This document shows, piece after piece, positions 45,207-57,316 of a DNA stretch of 64,000 bases (position 1 is the stretch's first letter; each line of letters starts with the position of its first letter). The position numbers and the translations under genes were made by a program. Location: the NCBI RefSeq assembly GCF_013344685.1, contig NZ_CP050137.1, positions 3,651,001-3,715,000 on the forward strand. The letters run 5' to 3'. Below the pieces are notes generated by a model, which was given only the letters and a program-made list of their open reading frames with translations, searched no databases and was not told the DNA's origin. This DNA comes from Sphingomonas sp. CL5.1. GTDB taxonomy: Bacteria > Pseudomonadota > Alphaproteobacteria > Sphingomonadales > Sphingomonadaceae.

Positions 45207-46045
45207 CGCGGCGCCACCGGCACGGACAGCGGCAGCGGCTGCCCGCCGCGCAGCACCGTCAGCGACAGGGTGCCGCCGTTCTTCAACCCACCGAGGATAG
45301 CGTCGAAATCGGCCGGGCTGTTCACTGGCCGGCCTCCAATCGCGGTAATGATGTCACCCTCCATCAGCCCGGCGGCACGGAACGCCGCCGCCGAGCCTTG
45401 CGGCCGCACGACGAGGCCGATGATCCGCCCGCCGTCGATTCGCGGCACGAAGCCGATATCGGCCTGAAACCTGTCGACCGCGATCGGCTCGCCGGCGGCA
45501 AGCGATTGCGGCCCTGCCGCGGCGGCCGGAACGGATGCCGGCGCCATGCTCGCGCCCGCACCGCCGCCGCTCGACTGGTCGAGGAAAAGATCCTCCCGCG
45601 CGCCGCCGCGATCGAGCGTCACATGATCGAACGCCACCTCCCTCAGCACCACGCCGGGCGCGACCTCCTCGCCCACCGCGACGCTTTTCTGCACGCCGTC
45701 CGGCCCGGCGATGATCGCCGAGCCACGCCCGGTCGCCTCATTGATCCGCGTGCCGTATAAAATGAGGTGCAGCGAGGTGACCACCGCCGACGCGCCGCCG
45801 TCCGGTGCGCCGCCGCGATAAAAGGGATCGGCGCCGCGCAACACGTCGGCCGGCGCCATCGGGATCGTCGGGCCGGCGGGCCGCCACTCACCCAGCGGCG
45901 CGACCGGCGTCACCACCGTCCAGGCGAGCCGCGCCACCTGCGCCGCCAGGCCGGCGAGCAACAGGATTTCGAGCACCGAATAAGGATTCACGGCCGGCAA
46001 TCGTTTCAGGATCGCCCGCGCGCGAGCGTCGAACGTCAATTTCAT
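45203..46045 (-). CDS. gspC: Type II secretion system protein C (PDZ-containing)
   Basis: Periplasmic-spanning link between secretin and platform. The 280-residue protein has one membrane helix (VLEILLLAGLAAQVARLAW), an HR homology region (LHLILYGTRINEATGRGSAII), a Gly/Ala-rich linker and a C-terminal PDZ domain (about 215-275: GLMEGDIITAIGGRPVNSPA), the substrate-recruiting type. ATG 46045 is the start of MKLTFDARARAIL; the frame upstream lacks similarity. It is the promoter-proximal gene of the gsp operon, and the 201 bp between 46046 and 46246 hold no gene that I can support. Confidence 0.92.
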   Translation of the reverse strand: MKLTFDARARAILKRLPAVNPYSVLEILLLAGLAAQVARLAWTVVTPVAPLGEWRPAGPTIPMAPADVLRGADPFYRGGAPDGGASAVVTSLHLILYGTRINEATGRGSAIIAGPDGVQKSVAVGEEVAPGVVLREVAFDHVTLDRGGAREDLFLDQSSGGGAGASMAPASVPAAAAGPQSLAAGEPIAVDRFQADIGFVPRIDGGRIIGLVVRPQGSAAAFRAAGLMEGDIITAIGGRPVNSPADFDAILGGLKNGGTLSLTVLRGGQPLPLSVPVAPR

Positions 46046-46246
46046 GTAGCGTAACCATACCCCGCGACCGCGCGGAGCGACCCTAACCCGAGATCGCGCG
46101 CTTGTGTAATTTTTCTCGCGCTCTCGCGCCGCATCCGGCGACGGCGCGCCACCGTTCGCCGCCATCGGGCACTGTGCCTGGGGCGACGTATCTGGTGATG
46201 GGCGCGATTTCACGCTTCACCGCCGCGATCTCGCCGTCAGCAAGCG

Positions 46247-47653
46247 TCACGCGACCGGATAGGGAACGGAGGTCGCGAGGTTCTCGTCAATGGTCAAGGC
46301 GCGGCCGATCGGCGGGAACGCGCGCTGCGGACATGCGGGGCGATCGCATACCTTGCACCCCGCGCCGATCGGCGTAGCGGCGCTCGGATCGGCGAGATCG
46401 AGCCCGCGCGAATAGATCAGTTGGCCGGCGTGGCGGATGTCGCAGCCCAGCCCGACCGCGAAGGTCTTGCCGGGCTGGCCGAAGGCGCCGCCGCCGCTCG
46501 TCACCGTCCGCGCGATCCACAGATAGGTGCGGCCATCGGGCATCCGCGCGATCTGGCGGAGCACGCGGCCCGGTTGCGCGAACGCCTCATAGACCTTCCA
46601 TAATGGGCAGGTGCCGCCGACGCGCGAGAAGTGGAAATCGGTCGCCGACTGGCGCTTCGAGATATTGCCGGCGCGATCCACCCGCACGAAGAAGAACGGC
46701 ACCCCGCGCGCGCCGGGGCGCTGCAAGGTCGAGAGGCGATGGCAGATCGTCTCGAACCCGACGCCGTAGCGCCGGCCGAGGCGCTCGATATCATAATGCT
46801 CGGCCTCCGCCGCCGCGAGGAAATCGCCATAAGGCAGCACCAGCGCGCCCGCGAAATAATTGGCGAGGCCGATACGGGCGAGCCGCCGCGCCTCCTGATC
46901 GGCGAGGATCGCGTTCTCCGCCAGCCGCCCGATCTCCTCGTCGAGTTCGAGGAAGGCGAGCTGCGTCGCCATCTGGAACACCTGCTGGCCCGGCGAGAGA
47001 TCGGCGGAGAGGTGCAGCAGATGGCGCGGCGCGTCAAAGCGGCGCGGGGCAGTACCTGCCTCCTCGATCGCCACCTCCACTCCATGCCGCCGCCTGAGCC
47101 AAGCGATCAGCCCGGCATGGGTCGTGCGCGGTGACAGCGCGGCATCGCGATAGATGCGCTCGGCGGCTTCATCGAGCGGCGCGACATGGTTGTGGCGCGC
47201 GTAGAAGAAATCGCGGACCTGCTCGAACGGCTGGCGCGCGCGGCCGCCGGCGGTCCATTCGTCGCCCAGCTCGGCCGCCATGGCGTCGCCCCGCTCGATC
47301 GCCTCGCGATAGCGCCGGTGCAGCGCGACGAGCGTGCGCCCCACCGCCGGCATGTTCGCGGCCAGCTCGCGCAGCTCGGCGATCGACACGCTCTCGCCGC
47401 CATCGGCGATCGCGTCGCGCACGTCGGTGATGAGCCGCGCCTCCTCGTCCTCGGAGAATAGCTGGACGTCGATCCCGAACACCGCGTTGAGCTTGAGCAG
47501 GATCGGCACCGTCAGCGGGCGCTGGTTCTGCTCGAGCTGGTTCAGGTAGCTCGGCGAGATGCCGAGCGCCTGCGCCAGCTCGACCTGCTTGAGGCTCCGC
47601 TCCTCGCGCAACCGTCGCAGCCGCACGCCCATATATGCCTTGCGCATCGTCAT
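46247..47653 (-). CDS. XRE/ScfR-type short-chain acyl regulator of the methylcitrate locus
   Basis: Transcription factor of 468 residues. N-terminal XRE-type HTH (about 5-62: GVRLRRLREERSLKQVELAQ, ISPSYLNQLEQNQRPLTVP), a long IrrE/ImmA-like middle (LAFLELDEEIGRLAENAI) and a C-terminal DUF2083 domain ending in a cysteine cluster (GAGCKVCDRPACPQ). This architecture is that of RamB/ScfR-type regulators controlling glyoxylate or methylcitrate genes. ATG at 47653 or 47647; the frame from TTG 47683 has no support. Divergence from the prp operon and repeated GCGAA half-sites between them point to local control and autoregulation (inference). Confidence 0.82.
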   Translation of the reverse strand: MTMRKAYMGVRLRRLREERSLKQVELAQALGISPSYLNQLEQNQRPLTVPILLKLNAVFGIDVQLFSEDEEARLITDVRDAIADGGESVSIAELRELAANMPAVGRTLVALHRRYREAIERGDAMAAELGDEWTAGGRARQPFEQVRDFFYARHNHVAPLDEAAERIYRDAALSPRTTHAGLIAWLRRRHGVEVAIEEAGTAPRRFDAPRHLLHLSADLSPGQQVFQMATQLAFLELDEEIGRLAENAILADQEARRLARIGLANYFAGALVLPYGDFLAAAEAEHYDIERLGRRYGVGFETICHRLSTLQRPGARGVPFFFVRVDRAGNISKRQSATDFHFSRVGGTCPLWKVYEAFAQPGRVLRQIARMPDGRTYLWIARTVTSGGGAFGQPGKTFAVGLGCDIRHAGQLIYSRGLDLADPSAATPIGAGCKVCDRPACPQRAFPPIGRALTIDENLATSVPYPVA

Positions 47654-47659
47654 CCGATC

Positions 47660-47705
47660 TTCGCAAAATTCGCTAATTCGCAACCTGGCATTTGCAGCCC
47701 TTCGC
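47660..47705. promoter_or_regulatory. Cluster of TTCGC/GCGAA half-sites (putative regulator operator)
   Basis: TTCGC occurs at 47660-47664, 47669-47673, 47677-47681 and 47701-47705, the first three at 9- and 8-bp spacing and two of them as TTCGCAA. A GCGAAT in the opposite orientation ends at 47750, next to the prp-side start codon. ATTTGCA at 47690 is a related core. RamB-type regulators bind TTTGCAAA-like words, so this cluster is the most likely binding region. The assignment is inferred from position and repetition only. Confidence 0.5.
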
Positions 47706-47751
47706 TCTTTCAGCCCTTCCAGCTACCAGCCGCATTGCGGATTATGCGAAT

Positions 47752-48038
47752 ATGCCTGACCGCATCCATCCGCAAGGGACCGACCTGTTCCAGCGCATCA
47801 TCGATGCCGCTGCCGCGCGGGCGCGGATCGCGCTGGGCGACCGGCCGATGCTCCGCCGCTGCGAGGATGTGACGATCGGATGCGGGCACGGCGAATTGCG
47901 ATTCGAGGCGTGGTGCGTCCGCGAAGGCGACGGGCTGGCGACGATCACCGCACTGGCCACCAGCCGCGACGGGCAAGGACAGGAGCGGATGGCCGCCGCC
48001 GGGCGCTTCACCTTCGGCGTCGATCGGGAAGGATTGGA

Positions 48039-48042
<4 letters not shown>
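47752..48042 (+). CDS. Small hotdog thioesterase-like ORF leading the methylcitrate operon
   Basis: Predicted protein of 96 residues from ATG 47752. The pattern HPQGTDLFQRIIDAAAARARIALG resembles the N-x-G-T-x-F-G-G...IDxAA helix of hotdog acyl-CoA thioesterases, and the end AAAGRFTFGVDREG resembles their FTFVAVD-x-x-G strand. It is about 30 residues shorter than YciA-type enzymes and the GG pair is replaced by QR, so it may be reduced or inactive. The stop overlaps acnD as ATGA, which supports real translation. There is no clear ribosome site before the ATG. Function not established. Confidence 0.5.
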
Positions 48043-50656
<2,614 letters not shown>

Positions 50657-50660
<4 letters not shown>

Positions 50661-51844
50661 TAGGACAGGCGCAGGTCCGCATCCCCGCCACCTTTATGCG
50701 CGGCGGCACGAGCAAGGGCGTGTTCTTCCGGCTGGAGGATTTGCCGGAGCGCTGCCGCGTGCCGGGCCGCGCGCGCGACCGGCTGTTCCAGCGCGTGATC
50801 GGCAGCCCCGATCCCTATGGCGCGCAGATCGACGGCATGGGCGGGGCGACCTCCAGCACCAGCAAATGCGTGATCGTCTCGCCCAGTGCGCGGGCCGATC
50901 ATGACGTCGACTATCTCTACGGACAGATCGCGATCGACAGCGATTTCGTCGACTCGTCGAGCAATTGCGGCAACCTTTCCACCGCCGCCGGCGCGTTCGC
51001 GATCCACGCGGGTTACGTCGATCCGGCCCGCGCGACGGACGGCATCTGCACCGTGCGCATCTGGCAGGCGAATATCGGCAAGACGATCATCGCGCATGTG
51101 CCGGTGGCGGATGGCGCGGCGCAGGAAACTGGCGATTTCATGCTGGACGGTGTGACCTTCCCGGCGGCCGAGATCGTGCTCGAATTCCTCGATCCGGCCG
51201 ATGACGGAGGGGCGATGTTCCCAACCGGCAACCTCATCGACGAACTCGACGTGCCGGAGGATATCGTCCCCGGCGGCAAGCTCCGCGCCACGCTTATCAA
51301 CGCGGGCATTCCCGCCATCTTCGTCAACGCGGCCGACATTGGCTATACGGGCGCGGAACTACGCGAGGCGATCAATAGCGATCCAGCGGCGCTCGAACGC
51401 TTCGAGGCGCTGCGCACGATCGGCGCGCTGCGCATGGGCGTCATCAAGGCGCCCGAGGAGGCCGCGACGTCGCTGCGCGCTCCGGCGATCGCCTTTGTCG
51501 CGCCACCCGCCAGCTACATCGCATCGAGCGGCAGATTGGTGCGAGCCGAGGAGATCGACCTGCTCGCCCGCGCGCTGTCGATGGGCAAGCTCCACCACGC
51601 GATGATGGGCACCGCCTCGGTCGCGATCGCAGCGGCGGCGGCTGTGCCCGGCACGCTGGTGAACCTCGCGGCCGGCGGCGGCGAGCGCCGCGCCGTCCGC
51701 TTCGGCCACCCCTCCGGCACGCTCCGCGTCGGCGCGGAGGCGCGTCGGGTCGGCAACCAATGGACCATCACCAAGGCGATCATGAGCCGCAGCGCGCGCA
51801 TCCTGATGGAGGGCGATGTGCGCGTGCCCGGCGATTCCTTCTGA
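50657..51844 (+). CDS. prpF: 2-methylaconitate cis-trans isomerase PrpF
   Basis: Isomerises the AcnD product so that aconitase-type hydration can follow. The 395-residue protein is of the diaminopimelate-epimerase-like fold; IPATFMRGGTSKGVFFRLEDLP is the family N-terminus, with the catalytic Lys in SKG, and SSSNCGNLSTAAGAFA holds the second active-site region (Cys). GTG start at 50657 overlaps the acnD stop. The acnD-prpF pair replaces the PrpD form of the pathway. Confidence 0.95.
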
Positions 51845-51868
51845 CACCCCGATCCAGGCGAGGGCTTT

Positions 51869-53029
51869 GTGAACGACCAACCCAGCTTCAGGCCGAAGAA
51901 ATCGGTGGCGCTTTCGGGCATCACCGCCGGCAACACCGCGCTGTGCACCGTGGGGCGCACCGGCAACGACCTGCATTATCGCGGCTACGACATCCTCGAT
52001 TTCGCCGAGACGAGCGAGTTCGAGGAGATCGCACACCTCCTCGTCCACGGCGAACTGCCGACCGCGACGCAGCTCGCCACCTACAAGCGCAAGCTCAGGG
52101 GCCTGCGCGGCCTGCCGCGATCGGTGAAGGGGGCGCTGGAAGCGATCCCGGCGGCGGCGCATCCGATGGACGTGATGCGCTCCGGCGTGTCGGCGCTCGG
52201 CTGCGTGCTGCCCGAGGCGCATGACCATAACCTGCCCGACGCGCGCGATATCGCCGACCGGCTGATGGCCTCGCTCGGCTCGATCCTGCTCTACTGGTAT
52301 CATTTCGCGCACCACGGCCGGCGGATCGAGGTGGAGACGGACGACGACAGCATCGGCGGCCATTTCCTCCACCTGCTCCACGGCACGGCGCCGTCGGAAA
52401 GCTTCGTGCGCGCGATGCACGTCTCGCTGATCCTCTATGCCGAGCATGAGTTCAACGCCTCCACCTTCACCGCGCGGGTGATCGCGGGGACGGGATCGGA
52501 CATGTATTCAGCCGTCGCCGGCGCGATCGGCGCGCTGCGCGGACCGAAGCATGGCGGCGCGAACGAGGTCGCCTATGAGATCCAGAAGCGCTACGCCACC
52601 GCCGACGAGGCGGAGGCCGATATCCGCCGCCGCGTCGAGGCGAAGGAGGTGGTGATCGGCTTCGGCCACCCGGTCTATACCGTGTCCGATCCGCGCAACG
52701 TCGTCATCAAGCGCGTCGCCAGGAGCCTCGCCGACGAGGCCGGGGCGCAGCGCCAGTTCGCGGTCGCCGAGCGGATCGAGAGCGTGATGTGGGAGGTGAA
52801 GCGGATGTTCCCCAACCTCGACTGGTTCTCCGCCGTCTCGTACAATCTGATGGGCGTGCCGACCGCGATGTTCACGCCCCTGTTCGTGATCGCGCGCACC
52901 TCCGGCTGGGCGGCGCATGTGATCGAGCAGCGACAGGACAATAAGATCATCCGCCCCTCCGCCAATTATACCGGACCCGAAAATCTCAAGTTCGTGTCAC
53001 TAGCGGAGCGCGGCGAAGCGCACGCCTGA
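51869..53029 (+). CDS. prpC: 2-methylcitrate synthase
   Basis: Condenses propionyl-CoA with oxaloacetate. The 386-residue citrate-synthase fold has YRGYDI (N-terminal substrate loop), the catalytic His in [11 protein letters not shown], the CoA and His segment [14 protein letters not shown] and [16 protein letters not shown]. Length and motifs favour PrpC over the larger GltA, and operon context settles it. GTG 51869 follows AGGCGAGGG at 4-5 bp. The 24 bp before it separate it from prpF. Confidence 0.95.
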   Translation: MNDQPSFRPKKSVALSGITAGNTALCTVGRTGNDLHYRGYDILDFAETSEFEEIAHLLVHGELPTATQLATYKRKLRGLRGLPRSVKGALEAIPAAAHPMDVMRSGVSALGCVLPEAHDHNLPDARDIADRLMASLGSILLYWYHFAHHGRRIEVETDDDSIGGHFLHLLHGTAPSESFVRAMHVSLILYAEHEFNASTFTARVIAGTGSDMYSAVAGAIGALRGPKHGGANEVAYEIQKRYATADEAEADIRRRVEAKEVVIGFGHPVYTVSDPRNVVIKRVARSLADEAGAQRQFAVAERIESVMWEVKRMFPNLDWFSAVSYNLMGVPTAMFTPLFVIARTSGWAAHVIEQRQDNKIIRPSANYTGPENLKFVSLAERGEAHA

Positions 53030-53038
53030 GGAGTCCAC

Positions 53039-53959
53039 ATGCCCTATCTCGTTGCCGACGACCTGCCGACCGAACCCGCCGGCAAACGCTTCCGCGCCGC
53101 GCTCGCCCGGCCCGGCATCTATCGCCTGCCCGGCGCGCATAACGGACAGGCCGCGATCCAGGCACGTAACGCCGGATTCGATGGCCTCTACCTGTCCGGC
53201 GCGGCGATGACCGCCTCGATGGGGCTGCCCGATCTCGGCATCATCACGGTGGACGAGGTGGCGTTCTTCATCCGCCAGATCGTGCGCTCGTCCGGCCTGC
53301 CGCTGCTGGTCGACGGCGACACGGGATACGGCGAGGCGCTCAACGTGATGCACATGGTCCGCACCTTCGAGGATGCGGGCGCGGGCGCGCTGCATCTGGA
53401 GGACCAGATACTGCCGAAGAAATGCGGCCACCTGAACGGCAAGAAGCTCGCCGACGCGCACGACATGGCGGCCAAGGTGGCGGCAGCGCGGAAGGCGGCG
53501 CGTGATATCGTCGTCGTCGCGCGCACCGACGCGGCGGGCGTCGAGGGCTTCGATGCGGCGGTCGAGCGCGCGAAGCTCTATGTCGCGGCGGGCGCGGACG
53601 CGATCTTCCCCGAAGCGCTCGTGACGCGCGAGATGTTCGAGAAATTCGCCGCTGCCATGCCCGGCGTGCCGCTACTCGCCAACATGACCGAGTTCGGAAA
53701 GACGCCCTTCTACACCGCGCGGGAATTCGAGGAGATGGGCTACAAGATGGTGATCTGGCCCGTCTCCTCGCTGCGCGTCGCCAACAAGGCGCAGGCGGAC
53801 CTCTATGCCGCGATCGCCCGCGACGGCGGCGCGCACAACATGGTCGACCGGATGCAGACCCGCGCCGAGCTTTACGACACGATCGGCCTGCATGATTACG
53901 AGGCGCTCGACGCCTCGATCGTCCGAACGATCGTGCCGGAGGGCATCCCGCAGGGCTGA
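53039..53959 (+). CDS. prpB: 2-methylisocitrate lyase
   Basis: Cleaves 2-methylisocitrate to pyruvate and succinate. The 306-residue PEP-mutase/ICL-superfamily enzyme has the catalytic Cys129 in PKKCGHLNGK, Mg-binding VDGDTGYG and ARTDA, and GVPLLANMTEFGKTP. ATG 53039 follows GAGG 6 bp upstream. It completes the acnD-prpF-prpC-prpB set; no prpE (propionyl-CoA synthetase) is in the window. An intrinsic terminator follows. Confidence 0.96.
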   Translation: MPYLVADDLPTEPAGKRFRAALARPGIYRLPGAHNGQAAIQARNAGFDGLYLSGAAMTASMGLPDLGIITVDEVAFFIRQIVRSSGLPLLVDGDTGYGEALNVMHMVRTFEDAGAGALHLEDQILPKKCGHLNGKKLADAHDMAAKVAAARKAARDIVVVARTDAAGVEGFDAAVERAKLYVAAGADAIFPEALVTREMFEKFAAAMPGVPLLANMTEFGKTPFYTAREFEEMGYKMVIWPVSSLRVANKAQADLYAAIARDGGAHNMVDRMQTRAELYDTIGLHDYEALDASIVRTIVPEGIPQG

Positions 53960-53998
53960 AGCGATCACCGCTCGCGGTGACGGCGGGTCGCGACGGCT

Positions 53999-54025
53999 GG
54001 GGAGCCTTCGCGGCCCGTTCTTTTT
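53999..54025 (+). terminator. Intrinsic terminator of the methylcitrate operon
   Basis: A GC stem (GGAGCC/GGCCC with a bulged A, loop TTCGC) is followed by GTTCTTTTT at 54017-54025. A second perfect hairpin, TCACCGC-TC-GCGGTGA, lies just before it at 53965-53980. Together they should end prp transcription before metE. Confidence 0.75.
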
Positions 54026-54049
54026 GCGCACGACACATGAAATAACGAC

Positions 54050-54065
54050 ATAAAGATATCTTTAT
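54050..54065. promoter_or_regulatory. Perfect 16-bp palindrome ATAAAGATATCTTTAT upstream of metE
   Basis: ATAAAGATATCTTTAT equals its own reverse complement and lies 7 bp before a consensus -35-like TTGACA (54073-54078) and about 40 bp before the B12 riboswitch. It is AT-rich in a GC-rich genome. Position and symmetry suggest an operator; ArsR-family methionine regulators of the SahR/SamR kind are known to bind such words in proteobacteria (family assignment inferred). No such regulator gene lies in the window. Confidence 0.6.
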
Positions 54066-54106
54066 ATCATTGTTGACAGGCGCAACGATATGCGCGATCA
54101 GATGCG

Positions 54107-54300
54107 GGTCGAGGTTCCCCGTTCCACTCGTGGCGACGGGGCTAAGACGGGAAGCCGGTGGCGTCTTTCGGGGCGGAATCCGGCGCTGCCCCCCGCAACT
54201 GTGAGCGGCGAGCGGCGGCCCCATGACGTGTCACTGGTGCCCGCGCGGGCATCGGGAAGGCCGGGGCCGACGTGCTGACCCGTGAGCCAGGAGACCTGCC
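54107..54300 (+). ncRNA. Cobalamin (B12) riboswitch in the metE leader
   Basis: All conserved cobalamin aptamer blocks are present in order: GGGAAGCCGGTG (54151 region), GCTGCCCCCCGCAACTGTGAGCG (core written here in part: CGCAACTGTGAGCG), CACTGG, GGGAAGGCCGG and the B12 box GAGCCAGGAGACCTGCC at 54284-54300. The remaining leader 54301-54455 is the expression platform and contains GC-rich inverted segments and a pyrimidine-rich CCTTCCTTCC shortly before the metE ribosome site. High B12 is expected to switch off metE. The whole gene-free stretch 53960-54455 is accounted for by terminator, palindrome, promoter and riboswitch. Confidence 0.95.
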
Positions 54301-54455
54301 TTCGACGCGATAACGTTCCTCGGACGGGGGTTCCTCCGGTGGATCGCGCCAGACGCCGAAGCGTCGCGCGTCCGCCGTCGAGCGCGGGCCGCGTCCGTTC
54401 GTCCTCTCGCGCGCGCCATCCTGGTCCTTCCTTCCGGCAAGATCAGGAGTGCATG

Positions 54456-56777
54456 ATGTCCGTTTCCGCCGCCAATCTCGGTTTCCCCCGCATCGGCCCG
54501 CGCCGCGAGCTGAAGACCGCCACCGAAGCCTATTGGGCCGGCAGGATCGATCAGGTCACGCTGCTCGACACCGCCCGCGCCCTGCGCGCCGCGACATGGG
54601 ACCGACAGAAGGCGGCCGGGATCGAGGTGATCCCGAGCAACGATTTCTCCTTCTACGATCAGGTGCTGGACACCAGCGTGATGCTCGGCGCGATTCCCGA
54701 CATCTATCGCGGGCTGGGCGCGGCGGATTCGCTCGACGTCTATTTCGCGATGGCGCGCGGCACGCGGACCGAGGCGCATGACGAAGGCTGCGCGCACGGC
54801 CACGGCGCGGGCGCGGACGTGCCGGCGCAGGAAATGACGAAGTGGTTCGACACCAATTACCACTACATGGTGCCGGAGGTCGCGCCGGATCAAATCTTCG
54901 CGCTCTCCACCACCAAGCCAATCGAGCATTTCAGGGAAGCCAAGGCGCTAGGTTACCATACCCGCCCGGTGATTCTCGGCCCGGTGACGTGGCTGCTGCT
55001 CGCCAAGTCCCGCGTCGAGGGCTTCGATCCATTATCGCTGCTGCCGGCGCTGCTGCCGGTCTATACCGAACTGCTCGAGCGGCTCCGTTACGCCGGCGCG
55101 GACTGGGTGCAGATCGACGAGCCGGCGCTGGTGCTCGATCTCTCCGACGAAGCGCGCGACGCCTATCGAGCGGCTTATGCCGAGCTGGGCAAGGTAAGCG
55201 GTATCAGGCTGATGCTCGCCACCTATTTCGGCGCGCTGGGCGACAATCTCGCCACCGCGCTGGCGCTGCCGGTCGCGGGGCTGCACGTCGATCTGGTCCG
55301 CGCGCCCGGACAACTCGACGCGGTGCTGTCCGACGCGCGCGAGGATCTTGTCCTGTCGCTCGGCGTGATCGACGGCCGCAACATCTGGAAGGCGGACCTC
55401 ACCGCCCTGCTCGATCGCTATGAGTCGGTGGCGAAGCGGCGCGCGGCGGTGCAGATCGCGCCGTCCTGCTCCTTGCTCCACACGCCGGTCGATCTCGCGC
55501 TGGAGACGAAGCTCGATCCGGAGATCAGGGACTGGCTCGCCTTCGCGACGCAGAAGCTGGAGGAGATCGCCGTCCTGCGGCACGGGCTGGCGGAAGGCCG
55601 CTACATCATCTCCGCCGAGCTTGCCGCCAATGCGGATTCGATCGCGCGCCGCCGCCGCTCGCCCCTCACCAACAACCGCGCGGTGCGCGAGCGGCTGGCC
55701 GGGGTGGATGCCGAATGGGCGCGCCGCGAACAGCCGTTCGCCCAGCGCATCAAGCGCCAGCAGGCGATCCTCAACCTGCCCCTGCTGCCGACCACTACCA
55801 TCGGCTCCTTCCCGCAGACCGCCGAGGTGCGCAAGGCGCGCGCCGCGCACGACAAGGGCGCGCTGGACACCGCCGGCTACGAGGCGTTCCTGCGCGAGGA
55901 GACCGAACGCGCGGTGCGCTGGCAGGAGGAGATCGGCCTCGACGTGCTGGTCCACGGCGAGTTCGAGCGCAACGACATGGTGCAATATTTCGGCGAGCAG
56001 CTCGCGGGTTTCGCCTTCAGCCGCGCCGGCTGGGTGCAGAGCTACGGCTCGCGTTGCGTCCGTCCGCCGATCATCTACGGCGACGTGTCGCGGCCGAAGC
56101 CGATGACGGTCGCATGGTGGCGCTATGCCCAGTCGCTGACGGACAGGCCGATGAAGGGGATGCTCACCGGCCCGGTAACGATCCTGCAATGGTCGTTCGT
56201 GCGCGACGACCAGCCGCGCGCCGACACCTGCCGCCAGATCGCGCTGGCGATCCGCGACGAGGTGCTCGATCTCGAAAAGGCCGGCGCGAGGATCATCCAG
56301 ATCGACGAAGCCGCGCTGCGCGAGGGCCTGCCGCTGCGCCGCGCGGACTGGCGGCAATATCTCGACTGGGCGGTGGAATGTTTCCGCATCTCCGCCTCAG
56401 GTGTCGCGCCGGAGACGCAGATCCACACGCATATGTGCTATTCGGAGTTCAACGACATCATCACGGCGATCGGCGCGATGGACGCGGATGTGATCTCGAT
56501 CGAGACCTCGCGATCGAAGATGGAGCTGCTGGACGCCTTCATCAGCTACCAATATCCCAACGAGATCGGGCCGGGCGTGTACGATATCCATTCCCCCCGC
56601 ATCCCTTCGAGCGCCGAAATGGAGCGGTTGCTCATCAAGGCGGGCGAGCGGCTGTCCGCCGCGCAGATCTGGGTGAACCCGGATTGCGGCCTCAAGACCC
56701 GAAAATGGGAGGACGTGAAACCCGCGCTGGTCAATATGGTCGATGCGGCCAGGGACGCGCGGGCGGCCCTCGCCTAG
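54456..56777 (+). CDS. metE: Cobalamin-independent methionine synthase
   Basis: Transfers methyl from methyltetrahydropteroyl-glutamate to homocysteine using zinc. The 773-residue protein starts [19 protein letters not shown]. The zinc ligands are His659 and Cys661 ([12 protein letters not shown]) and Cys744 (NPDCGLKTR), with the C-terminal barrel motif [12 protein letters not shown] near 445. Two in-frame ATGs exist, 54453 and 54456; AGGAG (54445-54449) is 6 bp from the second, hence this choice. It is preceded by the B12 riboswitch, so it should serve only when B12-dependent MetH cannot. A hairpin follows. Confidence 0.97.
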   Translation: MSVSAANLGFPRIGPRRELKTATEAYWAGRIDQVTLLDTARALRAATWDRQKAAGIEVIPSNDFSFYDQVLDTSVMLGAIPDIYRGLGAADSLDVYFAMARGTRTEAHDEGCAHGHGAGADVPAQEMTKWFDTNYHYMVPEVAPDQIFALSTTKPIEHFREAKALGYHTRPVILGPVTWLLLAKSRVEGFDPLSLLPALLPVYTELLERLRYAGADWVQIDEPALVLDLSDEARDAYRAAYAELGKVSGIRLMLATYFGALGDNLATALALPVAGLHVDLVRAPGQLDAVLSDAREDLVLSLGVIDGRNIWKADLTALLDRYESVAKRRAAVQIAPSCSLLHTPVDLALETKLDPEIRDWLAFATQKLEEIAVLRHGLAEGRYIISAELAANADSIARRRRSPLTNNRAVRERLAGVDAEWARREQPFAQRIKRQQAILNLPLLPTTTIGSFPQTAEVRKARAAHDKGALDTAGYEAFLREETERAVRWQEEIGLDVLVHGEFERNDMVQYFGEQLAGFAFSRAGWVQSYGSRCVRPPIIYGDVSRPKPMTVAWWRYAQSLTDRPMKGMLTGPVTILQWSFVRDDQPRADTCRQIALAIRDEVLDLEKAGARIIQIDEAALREGLPLRRADWRQYLDWAVECFRISASGVAPETQIHTHMCYSEFNDIITAIGAMDADVISIETSRSKMELLDAFISYQYPNEIGPGVYDIHSPRIPSSAEMERLLIKAGERLSAAQIWVNPDCGLKTRKWEDVKPALVNMVDAARDARAALA

Positions 56778-56790
56778 AATCGATCGCGGG

Positions 56791-56827
56791 CCGGGATGAA
56801 GCGCGACCATATCGCGCTCCATCCCGG
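56791..56827. terminator. 16-bp stem-loop after metE (probably bidirectional)
   Basis: CCGGGATGAAGCGCGA pairs with TCGCGCTCCATCCCGG (one mismatch) around the loop CCATA, followed by TTCCTT. It lies between the convergent metE and glycine-zipper genes and is the longest stem in the window. Confidence 0.7.
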
Positions 56828-56898
56828 TTCCTTCCGGTCACCCGCATTGCTCCTGACGGCCGATCGACAGCCGCGAGGAAGCAGCGGGATTTCGCCAC

Positions 56899-57201
56899 TC
56901 AGCAGCCATTGCGGCGATTTTGCGCGGCGTCGTGCTTCTTATCGAGGTGACGCCCCAGCAACGCGCCGCCGACGCCGCCCGCGACGGTCCCGAGCACGCC
57001 GCCGCCCACCGCATTGCCGACAAGCGCGCCGCCCGCCCCGCCCGCCAGAAGGCCGGTAGTGCCGCTGCTGCGCTTGCAACGGTGATGATAATGGCGATGT
57101 GAACCCCGGTTATAGCTGCTTTGCGCGTCCGCCGCCGTAGGGACGGCGACCGGCACCATCAGCGATGCCATTACCGTGGACATGATCAGGGTCTTACGCA
57201 T
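56899..57201 (-). CDS. Glycine-zipper 2TM-domain exported protein
   Basis: Small exported protein (100 residues): signal peptide (1-27, ending TAADAQ), a His/Arg-rich segment (SHRHYHHRCKR) and two glycine-zipper helices (GLLAGGAGGALVGNAVGGGV and TVAGGVGGALLGRHL), as in the Rickettsia 17-kDa-antigen-like superfamily. There is no lipobox. The charged tail ends in Cys. A strong AGGAGG precedes ATG 57201. Membrane-associated structural role presumed; function unknown. Confidence 0.78.
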   Translation of the reverse strand: MRKTLIMSTVMASLMVPVAVPTAADAQSSYNRGSHRHYHHRCKRSSGTTGLLAGGAGGALVGNAVGGGVLGTVAGGVGGALLGRHLDKKHDAAQNRRNGC

Positions 57202-57316
57202 GACTTGGCCTCCTGTGATGATCCGGGATAGTGACTGCTCGACCGGTGACGGATGCTGAACATGACATGCAGCCCTTGTTCAGGAACTTCCTCGACGCGA
57301 TCGCCCGAACCACGGA

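Noticed and set aside
43311..45467. 718-codon plus-strand frame over gspD
   Set aside because: Antisense to a well-supported secretin gene; no recognisable motifs.
54282..54455. N-terminal extension of metE by up to 58 residues
   Set aside because: It reads through the end of the B12 riboswitch and the leader; MetE similarity and the AGGAG ribosome site place the start at 54453/54456.
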